Part shown: positions 40,533 to 49,675 of the stretch, in pieces
Layout: each line of letters begins with the position of its first letter
Position numbering within the stretch: position 1 is the stretch's first letter
Made by a program: the position numbers and the translations under genes
Origin: Arthrobacter sp. EPSL27
GTDB lineage: Bacteria; Actinomycetota; Actinomycetes; Actinomycetales; Micrococcaceae
Assembly: GCF_001512305.1 (NCBI RefSeq)
Contig: NZ_LNUT01000004.1
Span: forward strand, 915,757 to 979,756
Direction of reading: 5' to 3'
DNA: 64,000 bases
The notes under the pieces: generated by a model
What the model saw: the letters and a program-made list of their open reading frames with translations, nothing else
The model's database searches: none
What the model was told of the DNA's origin: nothing

Positions 40533-41840
40533 ATGGCCGAGTGCGTTCCCCTGGATGTCATCTGTCAGGGCGGCAATGCGGTTTCCGGGATGCTCGACGA
40601 CGCCATTGGCAATTTGGCGAAGGCGATCATGGAGGGCATGAGCCAGATGGTGACGACGCTCTCCACTTTCTGGGTGTCCATGCCCACGGCCAACCTCGCA
40701 TCCCAGGATGGGGTCACCGCCAGTCCTGTGGTCGGGTTCGTCAATTCGGAACTGGGCTACTGGACACTGGCTTTGGCGGTTCTGTCGGTAATCCTTGGGG
40801 GCACCCGGATGATCTGGGAGCAGCGTGGGGCGCCGTTGAAGGACCTGCTCCGGTCCCTGCTGACCCTCACGCTGGTGTCCGGCCTCGGACTGGCGGTGAT
40901 TTCCATCCTGGTGATCGCTGCCGATGCGTTCTCGGCCTCGATCATTGACCGGGCAACCGACGGCAAGGGCTTCGCCCACGCGATGGCCATCCTGGTGATG
41001 ACGAACCAGACCGGCGTCGGGGTCTTCATTCTGATCATCCTGGGCCTGGTGGGTCTACTTGCCTCGCTGGTGCAGATCGTCCTCATGATCGTCCGCGGCG
41101 GAATGCTCGTCATCCTGGCCGGCATCCTGCCGACCACGGCGGCGTTCACCAACACCGAGATGGGACGCCAGTGGTTCCAGAAAGCCATCGGCTGGACCAT
41201 CGCTTTCATTCTCTACAAGCCGGCCGCGGCCATCGTCTACGCCGTGGCCTTCAAGCTCATGGGATCCTCGGGCGGCAACGTCCTGCTGGGTTCCATTACC
41301 GGTTTCGCTCTCATGATTGTCGCGCTACTGGCACTGCCGGCGTTGATGCGCTTCGTCACCCCGATGGTCGGAGCTGTTGCTTCCGGTTCCGGCGGGGGAG
41401 CAGGAGCGGCGGTGGGGGCCATGGCTACCGGTGCTGTGTCGATGGGCCGCTCGGGCAGTGGACGCGGCAACGCATCGCCCACACCGGCCAGCCAGCCCGG
41501 CCAGAGCGCCAGCGCACAGGGCAGCAAGGGCGCTGGCGGCAGTAACGGCGGCAACGGCAAACCCACCCCCGGCTCAACGGGCCCCGGAGGGGCGCCCGGC
41601 AAGGGCACAACCGGAAGCGCCGCAACCGCCGGGGCAGGCACCTCCGGCTCGGTTGCAGGAGCCGGCGCAGGTTCCGCCGGTGCAGGCGCCGCGTCGGGAG
41701 CGAAAGCCGCCGGCCCGGCCGGAATCGCCGTCGCCGCAGGAGCACAAGCAGCGTCAAAGGCCGCGTCGGCCGCACACCAGACCGCGCAGGATTCAACCGG
41801 CCAATCAGGATCGATGGAGGGCCCCAGTGGCAGCAATTAA
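40533..41840 (+). CDS. TrbL/VirB6-like conjugal transfer membrane protein
   Basis: 435 residues. Residues about 75-290 contain six or so transmembrane helices, including a SLVQIVLMIVRGGMLVILAGILP segment and an ALMIVALLALPALMRFVTP helix near the end of the membrane part. The final 140 residues are a Gly/Ala/Ser low-complexity tail. This is the layout of actinobacterial TrbL-like proteins that form the inner-membrane channel of type IV secretion. ATG start; its 3' end overlaps the next gene by 14 nt. Confidence 0.82.
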   Translation: MAECVPLDVICQGGNAVSGMLDDAIGNLAKAIMEGMSQMVTTLSTFWVSMPTANLASQDGVTASPVVGFVNSELGYWTLALAVLSVILGGTRMIWEQRGAPLKDLLRSLLTLTLVSGLGLAVISILVIAADAFSASIIDRATDGKGFAHAMAILVMTNQTGVGVFILIILGLVGLLASLVQIVLMIVRGGMLVILAGILPTTAAFTNTEMGRQWFQKAIGWTIAFILYKPAAAIVYAVAFKLMGSSGGNVLLGSITGFALMIVALLALPALMRFVTPMVGAVASGSGGGAGAAVGAMATGAVSMGRSGSGRGNASPTPASQPGQSASAQGSKGAGGSNGGNGKPTPGSTGPGGAPGKGTTGSAATAGAGTSGSVAGAGAGSAGAGAASGAKAAGPAGIAVAAGAQAASKAASAAHQTAQDSTGQSGSMEGPSGSN

Positions 41841-43335
41841 TACCGAGTACAAGGAACCGTCCTACGGCAACTGGCGGGTTCCACGCTCCGCAGGGTTGGG
41901 AAGCCTGGGCGCGATCGGCACCGGCATTGTCATGACCGGTCTGTTGGCCGGCATCATCACCTTCGCGTTTCTTGGCCTGCTGCCGGGGCTGAGCGTCCTC
42001 GCCGTCGCGGGCATACTCGTGCTGCTGCTGACGGTCAAGGACAAGCACGGTCAGTCCATCGTGGACCGGTTCGCGACGCGGATGAACTTCCGGCTCGCCC
42101 GTTCTGGCGGGACCAACCTCTACCGTTCCGGCCCGCTCGGGGTCACCGAGTGGGGCATGTTTCAGCTTCCCGGCCTGGCCGCGAAGTCCCGGCTGTACGA
42201 GTTCAACGACTCCTACAACCGCCCGTTCGCCATGCTTCACGTCCCCACCACGAACCACTTCACCGTGGTCTTCTCCACCGAACCTGACGGCGCTTCACTG
42301 GTGGATCCGGAACAGGTCGACGCCTGGGTCGCGAACTGGGGCGGCTGGATCGCCGGGCTCGGGGATGAAGCCGGGCTGGAGGCCGCGGCCGTGACCGTGG
42401 AGACCGCTCCCGACTCCGGCTACCGGCTGCGCAACGAAGTTGAAATGAACATCCACCCCGACGCCCCGGAGGCCGCGAAGGCAATCCTCCGCGAGGTTGT
42501 CCGCACGTACCCGGAAGGCTCGGCCACCGTCCGGGCCTGGGTGTCCCTGACGTTCACCGCAGCACTGCGCTCCGGGTCCCGGAAGCGCGAACCCGAAGAT
42601 GTCGCCCGGGACCTGGCATCCCGCATCCCCGGGCTTGGTGCCCGGCTGCAGGCCACCGGCGCCGGCATCGCCCGGCCGATGTCTGCGCAGGAACTCTGCG
42701 AGGTCGTCCGGATCGCCTACGACCCGCCCGCGGCCTTGATCATTGATGAAGCCCACGCCGCCGGGTCCACGGTCGCCCTTACCTGGGGCGAAGTCGGCCC
42801 CTCCGCGACGCAGGCGGGCTGGGATGACTACCGGCACGACGGCGCGTTCTCTGCCTCCTGGACCATGACCGGCGCCCCGCGCGGGTCGGTAAATTCCTCG
42901 GTTCTCTCCCGGCTGTTGGCCCCGCACGGGGATATCGACCGCAAACGCGTTTCCCTGCTCTACCGTCCGATGGATTCGGCCCGGGCCGCCGCCGTGGTCG
43001 AGCGGGACCAGAACAACGCCAACGTCCGCATCACCTCCGGGAACCGCCCGTCCGCCCGCGCGCTGGTCGATGCCCGCTCCGCCGCGCAGACCGCGCAGGA
43101 AGAAGCACAGGGGGCCGGTTTGGTGAACTTCGGCATGGTCGTCACCGCCACCGTCACCGACCCGGCCCGGCTCCCCGATGCGGTCGCCGCCGTGGAACAG
43201 ACCTCCGGGACCGCCCGGGTGTTGCTGCGCCGTGCCTACGGCTCCCAGGACACCGCGTTCGCCGCGTCCCTGCCGCTCGGACTGGTTCTGCCCAAGCACA
43301 TCCTGCTGCCCACCGAAATCAGAGAGGCCCTGTAA
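41827..43335 (+). CDS. SCO6880-family type IV secretion-associated protein
   Basis: 502 residues from a GTG inside the end of the upstream gene. Two N-terminal transmembrane helices (about residues 25-70) are followed by a large cytosolic region. The SCO6880 family accompanies VirB4-like and VirD4-like ATPases in actinobacterial integrative elements; the membrane part resembles PrgI/VirB3 and the rest the N-terminal region of VirB4. Its stop overlaps the next ATG by one base (TAATG). Confidence 0.82.
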   Translation: MAAINTEYKEPSYGNWRVPRSAGLGSLGAIGTGIVMTGLLAGIITFAFLGLLPGLSVLAVAGILVLLLTVKDKHGQSIVDRFATRMNFRLARSGGTNLYRSGPLGVTEWGMFQLPGLAAKSRLYEFNDSYNRPFAMLHVPTTNHFTVVFSTEPDGASLVDPEQVDAWVANWGGWIAGLGDEAGLEAAAVTVETAPDSGYRLRNEVEMNIHPDAPEAAKAILREVVRTYPEGSATVRAWVSLTFTAALRSGSRKREPEDVARDLASRIPGLGARLQATGAGIARPMSAQELCEVVRIAYDPPAALIIDEAHAAGSTVALTWGEVGPSATQAGWDDYRHDGAFSASWTMTGAPRGSVNSSVLSRLLAPHGDIDRKRVSLLYRPMDSARAAAVVERDQNNANVRITSGNRPSARALVDARSAAQTAQEEAQGAGLVNFGMVVTATVTDPARLPDAVAAVEQTSGTARVLLRRAYGSQDTAFAASLPLGLVLPKHILLPTEIREAL

Positions 43336-44912
43336 TGCAGAAGCTCTTTCGACGGAAGAAGAATCCGTTCCTTGACGGTGTGGAAACCGAAGCCCGCGCG
43401 TCCACGGCCCGTCCGGCCCGGTTGCGTGTCCCCGGGTCCCGTGGCTGGGGCGGGCGCGGGGGAGGGGCTGCGGCCCTGGTCCCGGCGGTGCGTGAATACC
43501 GTGGGACAACGGTGCAGGTTTGCGGGCTGTGGCCGTTTTCCTCTGGTACGTCTTCGCCCATGGTCGGGGTCCCGTTGGGCCGGCACGAGGAAACCCAGGC
43601 CACGGTCTGCTGTGATCCGATCAGCTGGTTCCAGCGCGCCCATCTCATTTCCAACCCCTCCGCGTTCGTCCTCGGCAAGCCGGGTCTGGGGAAGTCCACG
43701 CTCGTGCGCCGCATGATGCTGGGCCTCTCCGGCCAGGGCGTACACCCGCTGGTGCTTGGGGACTTGAAGGGCGAACACGTGGACGCCATTAGGGCCATTG
43801 GCGGGCAGGTCATCGAACTCGGCCGCGGCCGCGGCTACCTGAACATCCTCGATCCGGGCCAGGCCATTGAGGTCGCCCAGCTCCTCGAGGAACAGGGAAA
43901 CCATGAAGCTGCCGTCCGGGTCCGGGCCGATGCTCACGGCCGGCGCCTGAACATGGTCGTTTCCCTCATCACGATCAGCCGGAACAATCCGCCCACGGAT
44001 CAGGAACAGACCATTTTGGACCGCGCCCTGCGCGTCCTCGATGACTCCTTCGACGGTGTTCCGGTCCTGAAAGACCTGCTCGACGTCATCATCGCCGCCC
44101 CGGACGAGCTGCGCCAGGTCGCGCTGGACCGCGGGGACATGACGGTCTACCTGCAGGAAACCCGGGCACTGGAAGCAACCCTGCTCGGCCTGACCGGCGG
44201 CGGGAAACTCGGGGAAATCTTCTCCCGCCACACCACGAACCCGATGCGGCGTGACCGGGCCGTGGTCTTCGATGTCTCCAGCATCGATGAGACCGAAACG
44301 GACCTGCAGGCCGCCGTACTGCTGGCCTGCTGGTCCTACGGCTTCGGCACCGTCAACGTCGCCAACGCCCTCGCCGACGCCGGCCTGGAACCGCGCCGGA
44401 ACTACTTCGTCGTCCTGGACGAGCTCTGGCGGGCACTGCGCGCCGGCAAGGGCATGGTGGACCGGGTGGACGCCCTGACCCGGCTCAACCGCTCCGTCGG
44501 CGTCGGGCAGGTCATGATCTCCCACACCATGTCCGACCTGCTGGCCCTCCCGGCCGAGGAAGACAGGATGAAAGCCCGCGGCTTTGTTGAACGTTCCGGC
44601 ATGGTCATTTGCGCAGGCCTCCCGGCTTCGGAGATGCCGCTGCTGACCGCTGCGATCCCGCTGTCACGGCAGGAACAGCAGAAGCTCATCTCGTGGCAGG
44701 ACCCGCCCGCATGGGACTCCCGCGGCGGTGACGTCGAACCCCCGGGCCGGGGAAAGTTCCTGATCAAGGTCGGCGGCCGCCCCGGCATCCCCGTTACCAT
44801 CGGTTTAACCTCCATCGAAGCCTCCCTGAACGACACAAACCGCCTCTGGCATGCACCGGCAGAAACCCTGCTGGATGCAGCAGCCCCAATCCGGGAAGAA
44901 GGTGCGGCATGA
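43335..44912 (+). CDS. VirB4/TraC-like conjugation ATPase
   Basis: 525 residues. Walker A GKPGLGKST near residue 114 and Walker B YFVVLDELWRALRAGKGM near residue 355, with the QVMISHTMSDL segment typical of VirB4-like motor ATPases. It lacks the N-terminal VirB4 domain, which the preceding SCO6880-type protein appears to supply. It powers assembly or substrate transfer of the type IV system. ATGA overlap with the coupling ATPase gene. Confidence 0.85.
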   Translation: MQKLFRRKKNPFLDGVETEARASTARPARLRVPGSRGWGGRGGGAAALVPAVREYRGTTVQVCGLWPFSSGTSSPMVGVPLGRHEETQATVCCDPISWFQRAHLISNPSAFVLGKPGLGKSTLVRRMMLGLSGQGVHPLVLGDLKGEHVDAIRAIGGQVIELGRGRGYLNILDPGQAIEVAQLLEEQGNHEAAVRVRADAHGRRLNMVVSLITISRNNPPTDQEQTILDRALRVLDDSFDGVPVLKDLLDVIIAAPDELRQVALDRGDMTVYLQETRALEATLLGLTGGGKLGEIFSRHTTNPMRRDRAVVFDVSSIDETETDLQAAVLLACWSYGFGTVNVANALADAGLEPRRNYFVVLDELWRALRAGKGMVDRVDALTRLNRSVGVGQVMISHTMSDLLALPAEEDRMKARGFVERSGMVICAGLPASEMPLLTAAIPLSRQEQQKLISWQDPPAWDSRGGDVEPPGRGKFLIKVGGRPGIPVTIGLTSIEASLNDTNRLWHAPAETLLDAAAPIREEGAA

Positions 44913-46678
44913 GTGCCCCGAACCGCAAGGGAACCGGCCTCGGCGACGCCCTGGGGATTTGGCTCGCCATCGGCGCCGCCACCATCTTCGGCGGCGGCAC
45001 CTGGGTCGCCGCTCACCTCGGTTCCTGGATGGCTGGCCTCGCCGCCCCGCCGGCGCACCCGATTGACCTGGTCGCCGGGTTGGCCAAGGGTCGGGTGCCC
45101 TGGCCTGACCAAGCAACTGTGGTGGCCTGCGTGCTGGCCGGTGTCCTGATCGCGCTGGTGGTGACGGTGCTGGTGGTCCGGTCCCGGACCGCGAGCAAAC
45201 GCACCAGGGTGGACAAGGCAGCGGTGTACATGGGCCGGGGCAAGGACCTGAACCACCTCTCGACCAAGGGCGCCACGGCCACGGCCGTGCGCCTTGGTGT
45301 GGAAAATTCGACCGGTGTCCGCCTTGGACGCAGCGTGGCCGGCAAGCGCCCGCTCTGGGCATCCTGGGAGGACATGCTGATCCTCATCGCCGGGCCCCGC
45401 ACGATGAAGACCACCTCCTACGCCGTCCCCGCCATCCTTGACGCACCCGGCGCGGTGATCGCCACGTCCAACAAACGCGACATCGTCGACGTCACCCGCC
45501 CCATCCGCTCCGAGGCCGGGCAGGTATGGGTCTTTGACCCGCAGGCCGTTGCCGAGGAAGAACCATCGTGGTGGTGGAACCCGCTCTCCTACGTGAAGAA
45601 CGAAGCCACGGCAGGGAACATGGCGCAGCACTTCGCCAACGGCTCCCGGGAACCCGGAACAAAACCCGACGCCTACTTCGACCCGGCCGGACAAAACCTG
45701 CTCAAAGCCCTCCTGCTCGCCGCCTCACTCAGCGCCGCCCCGATCACACAGGTGTACACCTGGCTGACCCGCCCTCACGACGAAGCACCGGCTGACATCC
45801 TCCGCACCGCCGGCTTTGACCTGCTGGCTGACATGGTCATCGGCCACATCAGGGAACCGGAAAAGCAGCGGGCCGGCGTCTACGGCACCGCCCGGCAAAT
45901 GGTCTCCTGCCTCACCGATCGGGACGTCAGCCAATGGGTCACCCCAACACCAGGCACAACCGTCGACACCGACCCCCGGCCGCAGTTCGTACCCGAAGAC
46001 TTCGTCCGCGGCAAAGGCACGCTCTACAGCCTCTCCCGCGAAGGCGTCGGCACCGCAGGCCCCCTCGTCACGGCCCTGACCGTCGCCGTCGTCGAAGCTG
46101 CCGAAAAGTACGCCACCTCCCAACCCGACGGCCGCCTCGCAACCCCGCTGCTGGGTATCCTCGATGAAGCCGCGAACGTCTGCCGGTGGAAAGCCCTGCC
46201 GGACCAGTACAGCCACTACGGCTCACGCGGCATCATCCTCATGACCATCCTGCAGTCCTGGTCCCAGGGCGTGGAAGTCTGGAACCTCGAAGGAATGCGG
46301 AAACTCTGGTCAGCATCCAACGTCAAAATCTACGGCGGCGGCGTCTCCGAAGTCGGCTACCTCGACGAACTCTCCCGCCTCATCGGCCAATACAGCTACA
46401 TCAACGTCTCCCGCAGCCACAGCAGAAACGGATCCTCATCCTCCCGCCAAGAAAGCAAGGACGAAATCCTATCCGTTGCCGACCTGACAGCACTGCCACG
46501 ATTCAGGGCCATCCTGCTCGCCTCCGGTGCCCCGGCCACCATGATCGAAACGATCCCCTGGATGAACGGACCGCACGCCCAAAAGGTCAAAGACTCCCTC
46601 GCAGCCAAGGAAACAACTGACCGTGCCCCTGTGGCTGTTGCCGCCCACAATCCATGGACGGACGGAGACAAGGCGTGA
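44909..46678 (+). CDS. VirD4/TraG-like conjugative coupling ATPase
   Basis: 589 residues. Two N-terminal transmembrane helices (about 15-45 and 70-92), then a cytosolic ATPase domain with LGILDEAANVCRWKALPDQYSHYGSRG (Walker B region) and TILQSWSQG, typical of coupling proteins that feed DNA to the channel. The Walker A reads AGPRTMKTTS near residue 161, with Met in place of the usual Gly before Lys; the lysine is kept. The STASNKRDIV-type segment after it is also family-like. GTGA overlap with the next gene. Confidence 0.9.
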   Translation: MSAPNRKGTGLGDALGIWLAIGAATIFGGGTWVAAHLGSWMAGLAAPPAHPIDLVAGLAKGRVPWPDQATVVACVLAGVLIALVVTVLVVRSRTASKRTRVDKAAVYMGRGKDLNHLSTKGATATAVRLGVENSTGVRLGRSVAGKRPLWASWEDMLILIAGPRTMKTTSYAVPAILDAPGAVIATSNKRDIVDVTRPIRSEAGQVWVFDPQAVAEEEPSWWWNPLSYVKNEATAGNMAQHFANGSREPGTKPDAYFDPAGQNLLKALLLAASLSAAPITQVYTWLTRPHDEAPADILRTAGFDLLADMVIGHIREPEKQRAGVYGTARQMVSCLTDRDVSQWVTPTPGTTVDTDPRPQFVPEDFVRGKGTLYSLSREGVGTAGPLVTALTVAVVEAAEKYATSQPDGRLATPLLGILDEAANVCRWKALPDQYSHYGSRGIILMTILQSWSQGVEVWNLEGMRKLWSASNVKIYGGGVSEVGYLDELSRLIGQYSYINVSRSHSRNGSSSSRQESKDEILSVADLTALPRFRAILLASGAPATMIETIPWMNGPHAQKVKDSLAAKETTDRAPVAVAAHNPWTDGDKA

Positions 46679-47103
46679 GTGAAGATTTCGCGGACGCCTT
46701 CGGGGACGAAGAGGATCAGCCCCCGACCGGCGGGCACAGCCACGCTGAGCCCGAACCGGAACTGGTGTACTCCAGCGCCGTGGAATTCTTCGCTGACCTC
46801 CTGGCCCAGTCCTACGTCCGGGAAGTCAACGAGGGCGCAGCCTACGCGTGGTGCCCGGAATGGTACAAACACCCCGAAGCCCTCATCCGGATGGAAGCCA
46901 TCTGGCGCGCCTGGGAACACCTACGCCTCGAACCCGCCCTCGGCATCAGCACCTGGTGGCTGAACCACGCCGACCCACACATGCGCACCCTCATGGATAA
47001 GGAGGGCCCCTTCAAAAAATGCGCCTACGACGGACACAAAACCCCCGCCCCGGGCAAAACCGCCCTTCCCCACAAAACCCCCGAAGCAGGAATCTTCGAC
47101 TAG
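46675..47103 (+). CDS. DUF4913 domain protein
   Basis: 142 residues. The core FADLLAQSYVREV...AWCPEWYKHPEALIRMEAIWRAWEHLR...STWWLNHADPHM is characteristic of DUF4913, a small cytosolic family encoded next to VirD4-like genes in actinobacterial plasmids and integrative elements. Function unknown; an accessory role in transfer is inferred only from position. GTG start overlapping the coupling ATPase stop. Confidence 0.85.
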   Translation: MSEDFADAFGDEEDQPPTGGHSHAEPEPELVYSSAVEFFADLLAQSYVREVNEGAAYAWCPEWYKHPEALIRMEAIWRAWEHLRLEPALGISTWWLNHADPHMRTLMDKEGPFKKCAYDGHKTPAPGKTALPHKTPEAGIFD

Positions 47104-47132
47104 CAAGGACTGCCCTCCACTGCACGCTTGGA

Positions 47133-47152
47133 AGCAGTGCTTCTACACTGCT
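47133..47152 (+). terminator. Hairpin after the conjugation operon
   Basis: agcagtg (47133-47139) and cactgct (47146-47152) form a 7-bp perfect stem with a 6-nt loop, 30 nt after the DUF4913 stop. No T run. Possible transcript end of the five-gene transfer operon. Confidence 0.4.
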
Positions 47153-47278
47153 CGCCTAAAATCACTTTCCGCGCCCTCTTCCTCGCGGAGCCGCCCGCCC
47201 TCATTCGGGATGCTGGCGCCCGCCGGCGTGCAGTAACGCGACGAAGGGCGCGGCCGCGGTTCGTGCCATCCTGAGGGT

Positions 47279-48520
47279 ATGGCGCGAACCTGGTTATCGG
47301 TGACGGTGGAACTGCTCGGTGGTCGTGGTGAGGAGCTGTGGCCCTGGCCGGGGCGAGTCTTCGCGGTTGGACAGTCGCACACCTTCTTGGATCTCGCCAA
47401 CGCCATCAACGATGCCTTCGCCCGTTGGGACCGCTCGCACCTGTCCATGTTCACCCTGAACGACGGCCGGGTAATCACGGACCAAGAGACGGGAGCTGAG
47501 ATGGCCGGATCCGGCGGTGGGCCGATCATCACAGCTATCGACATCGCGACCGCCAAGGTCGCCCGGACGCTGGGGCCGGGATCTGAGTTTCAGTTCATGT
47601 TTGACCTTGGTGACGCTTGGATGCACCGGTGCGTGGTCGAGGAGACGAAGGTCGACCCGCTGGAGGTATTGGGTATCCGCCCTGATTTCCCTCTGCCCTA
47701 CTGGGGCTGGGGCAGCATCCCGGACCAATACGGGCGCCGGTGGTCCACTGATGACGGGGAGAGCCGGGTCCCGGCGAAACCGGGCGAACCGCATCCGATG
47801 CTGCTGCACGCATGGCCCGCCCAGGTCTCGGTGCCGAGGCTCGACCTGCCCGAAATGCGTGAAGCCATCGCGGCAGCAGACGCGGCCCGTTTCCTCGCAG
47901 CCCTGACCGGACGCGACATCGATGACACCCTCCAGCAGGTGGGGGCTGGCATACCGATGGCCTTAGAGCACAGGCGCAGGGAAGCCGAACCCGTGGCACT
48001 GTCGGTCATCAACCGGCTGACCCGGCGCGGCTGCGCCGGTGACCAGGTGCTCGCCGAGGACCTGCTGGCATCCCTGCGCCGCGTGCCGCTGACCGGCAGG
48101 GTGGTTCCCGTGGACCTCGACATGCTCAGCATCATCTTGGAAGGGGACCCCGATCTGTCCACCGGCGGCTACCTCGACCTGCACACCGGGCAGGTGTACG
48201 ACGAGGCCGCCACTGACCCGATGATCGTCGGGCAGGACACCGCGATCGACGTAGAGGACGAACCGGACCGATGGCTTCGGCTGAACCGCACGGGTTCCGG
48301 GAACGGCTGGCAGGACATGGCAGCTTTCGCAGACAGGCAGCACGAGGAAGCCCTCCGAGAGCGACTGGAGCGGGCGATCGAGGGCAAAGGCGCCTTCTTC
48401 CGGTTCCGGGAAATCGTCCACGACGAGAACCTCAGCGAACACTGGTACGCCTTCTCTACCGACCGGCAGATGGGCCGTGCTCGCGAATACCTCGCTGGCA
48501 ACGGCATCCACGTGGGCTGA
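47279..48520 (+). CDS. Fusion of pRiA4b ORF-3-like and UPF0158-like domains
   Basis: 413 residues. The N-terminal half (about 1-190) resembles plasmid pRiA4b ORF-3/IS1096 passenger proteins (FLDLANAINDAFARWDRSHLSMF, FMFDLGDAWMHRCVVEE). The C-terminal part (about 275-413) resembles UPF0158 (GGYLDLHTGQVYDE, RWLRLNRTG, RLERAIEGKGAFFRFREIV, HWYAFSTDRQMGRAREYL). Both families are of unknown function and common on mobile DNA. GAGGGT lies directly before the ATG. A cargo role is inferred. Confidence 0.75.
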   Translation: MARTWLSVTVELLGGRGEELWPWPGRVFAVGQSHTFLDLANAINDAFARWDRSHLSMFTLNDGRVITDQETGAEMAGSGGGPIITAIDIATAKVARTLGPGSEFQFMFDLGDAWMHRCVVEETKVDPLEVLGIRPDFPLPYWGWGSIPDQYGRRWSTDDGESRVPAKPGEPHPMLLHAWPAQVSVPRLDLPEMREAIAAADAARFLAALTGRDIDDTLQQVGAGIPMALEHRRREAEPVALSVINRLTRRGCAGDQVLAEDLLASLRRVPLTGRVVPVDLDMLSIILEGDPDLSTGGYLDLHTGQVYDEAATDPMIVGQDTAIDVEDEPDRWLRLNRTGSGNGWQDMAAFADRQHEEALRERLERAIEGKGAFFRFREIVHDENLSEHWYAFSTDRQMGRAREYLAGNGIHVG

Positions 48521-48693
48521 CCCGGGCTCGGCCGGTTGATCCCTTCGACGTGCGGACCTACCCACATGAATGGCCACCCGGAAATTCGGGAGGGCCTTAC
48601 TGTCACGCCAGGGCCAGTGTCGGGTACGGTGAACCCGGCACACTGGACAACATTCAGAGCACCCCTTGGTCGGGGGAGCGGGCAAGGAATCTC

Positions 48694-49515
48694 ATGGCCG
48701 GTAACGAGCACACCCGCGGCAAAGAAGTGGATGGTGGCACCCGGCCAGAGGAGCACGACGAGATCAGCGACGCCCTCCAGTGGATGCGCCTGACCTACGC
48801 CCTCGACTACGCCGCCCGCCCCGACTCCTGGGAACGGCCCGAAGACTACCCGCAGTCATGGAGCATTCGCGCCTACATCGACGCTGACATCCTCGATCCC
48901 GACTACGACACCTTCGACGCCGACGCCCAAGGCCGGGTCACCGTCGCCGAAGCCAGCGTCCACCTCGTCCCGGACGTTGGCAGCGTCAACCTCTTCGACA
49001 CCTTGGACGCCCACAGCGCTGACCTGTCCCGATTCGCCGAAGCATTCATCGTCGCCGGATCCGAGCCCAGTCAGCTCAGCGTCGAGGGCGAACCGGTCCT
49101 AGAAGGCGATCTGATGATCGTGTCCTGGGTGAGCGTCCAGCCGCGGTTCCGTGGGCACCGGGCCGGGCACCAAATATTCAAGGCTATCCTCGGAGCAATC
49201 GGCCGCGGTACCGTCGTCACCGTCCTGCACGCGGCACCCGGGCTCAAGGACGATACGGATGAAGGATCCCTGAAACACCGGAGGGAATGCCGCGCCCTTG
49301 CCAAGTACTGGGGCGAACTCGGATTCCGGCCACTGGACGGCAACATAATGGTCCTGACCTGCGAGGACATGCTCGCCATGCTCGAGGACGAGGACCAGGA
49401 GGACACCGATTTCAACCTCGACGAGCTGCGTGATGTGCCGCTAATGCAGCTCTCCCAAGAGCAGCGCGACGCGGTGTTTAGGAACCTCCGAACCAAACTC
49501 GACGAATTGCCCTGA
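48694..49515 (+). CDS. Hypothetical protein with a GNAT-like acetyl-CoA-binding segment
   Basis: 273 residues from the ATG giving MAGNEHTRGKEVDG behind GGCAAGGAATCTC. The middle holds VSVQPRFRGHRAGHQIFKAIL, matching the V-x-P-x-x-R-G-x-G-x pattern of GNAT acetyltransferases with small changes (Ala-Gly in place of the usual Gly-Ile/Val), and a later LAKYWGELGFRPL, like the GNAT C-terminal GF motif. The C-terminus is acidic. Likely cargo of the mobile region. The frame is open further upstream but that overlaps the previous gene. Confidence 0.6.
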   Translation: MAGNEHTRGKEVDGGTRPEEHDEISDALQWMRLTYALDYAARPDSWERPEDYPQSWSIRAYIDADILDPDYDTFDADAQGRVTVAEASVHLVPDVGSVNLFDTLDAHSADLSRFAEAFIVAGSEPSQLSVEGEPVLEGDLMIVSWVSVQPRFRGHRAGHQIFKAILGAIGRGTVVTVLHAAPGLKDDTDEGSLKHRRECRALAKYWGELGFRPLDGNIMVLTCEDMLAMLEDEDQEDTDFNLDELRDVPLMQLSQEQRDAVFRNLRTKLDELP

Positions 49516-49552
49516 CGCCAGGAGTCCAAGGCACAAAGGTGGGACTAGAAGC

Positions 49553-49659
49553 TGTCCATAGTTGTGGTCAATCCGGGTTATCCACAGCTGGAATTGGGAG
49601 CCCTGAGGATAGCTCCCTTCGCAGCAGTAGCGGTGGATAACCCATCAGGATTGTCCACG
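49553..49659. promoter_or_regulatory. Cluster of DnaA-box-like sites, candidate origin
   Basis: TTATCCACA at 49578-49586 is an exact DnaA-box consensus; its extended form gggttatccac (49575-49585) is repeated inverted at 49633-49643. TTGTCCACG at 49651-49659 matches the high-GC actinobacterial box at eight of nine positions and CTGTCCATA at 49552-49560 is a weaker copy. Four sites within about 110 bp is more than chance would suggest. No replication initiator gene is visible nearby. Confidence 0.5.
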
Positions 49660-49675
49660 AGTGTGGGCAGCGGAA

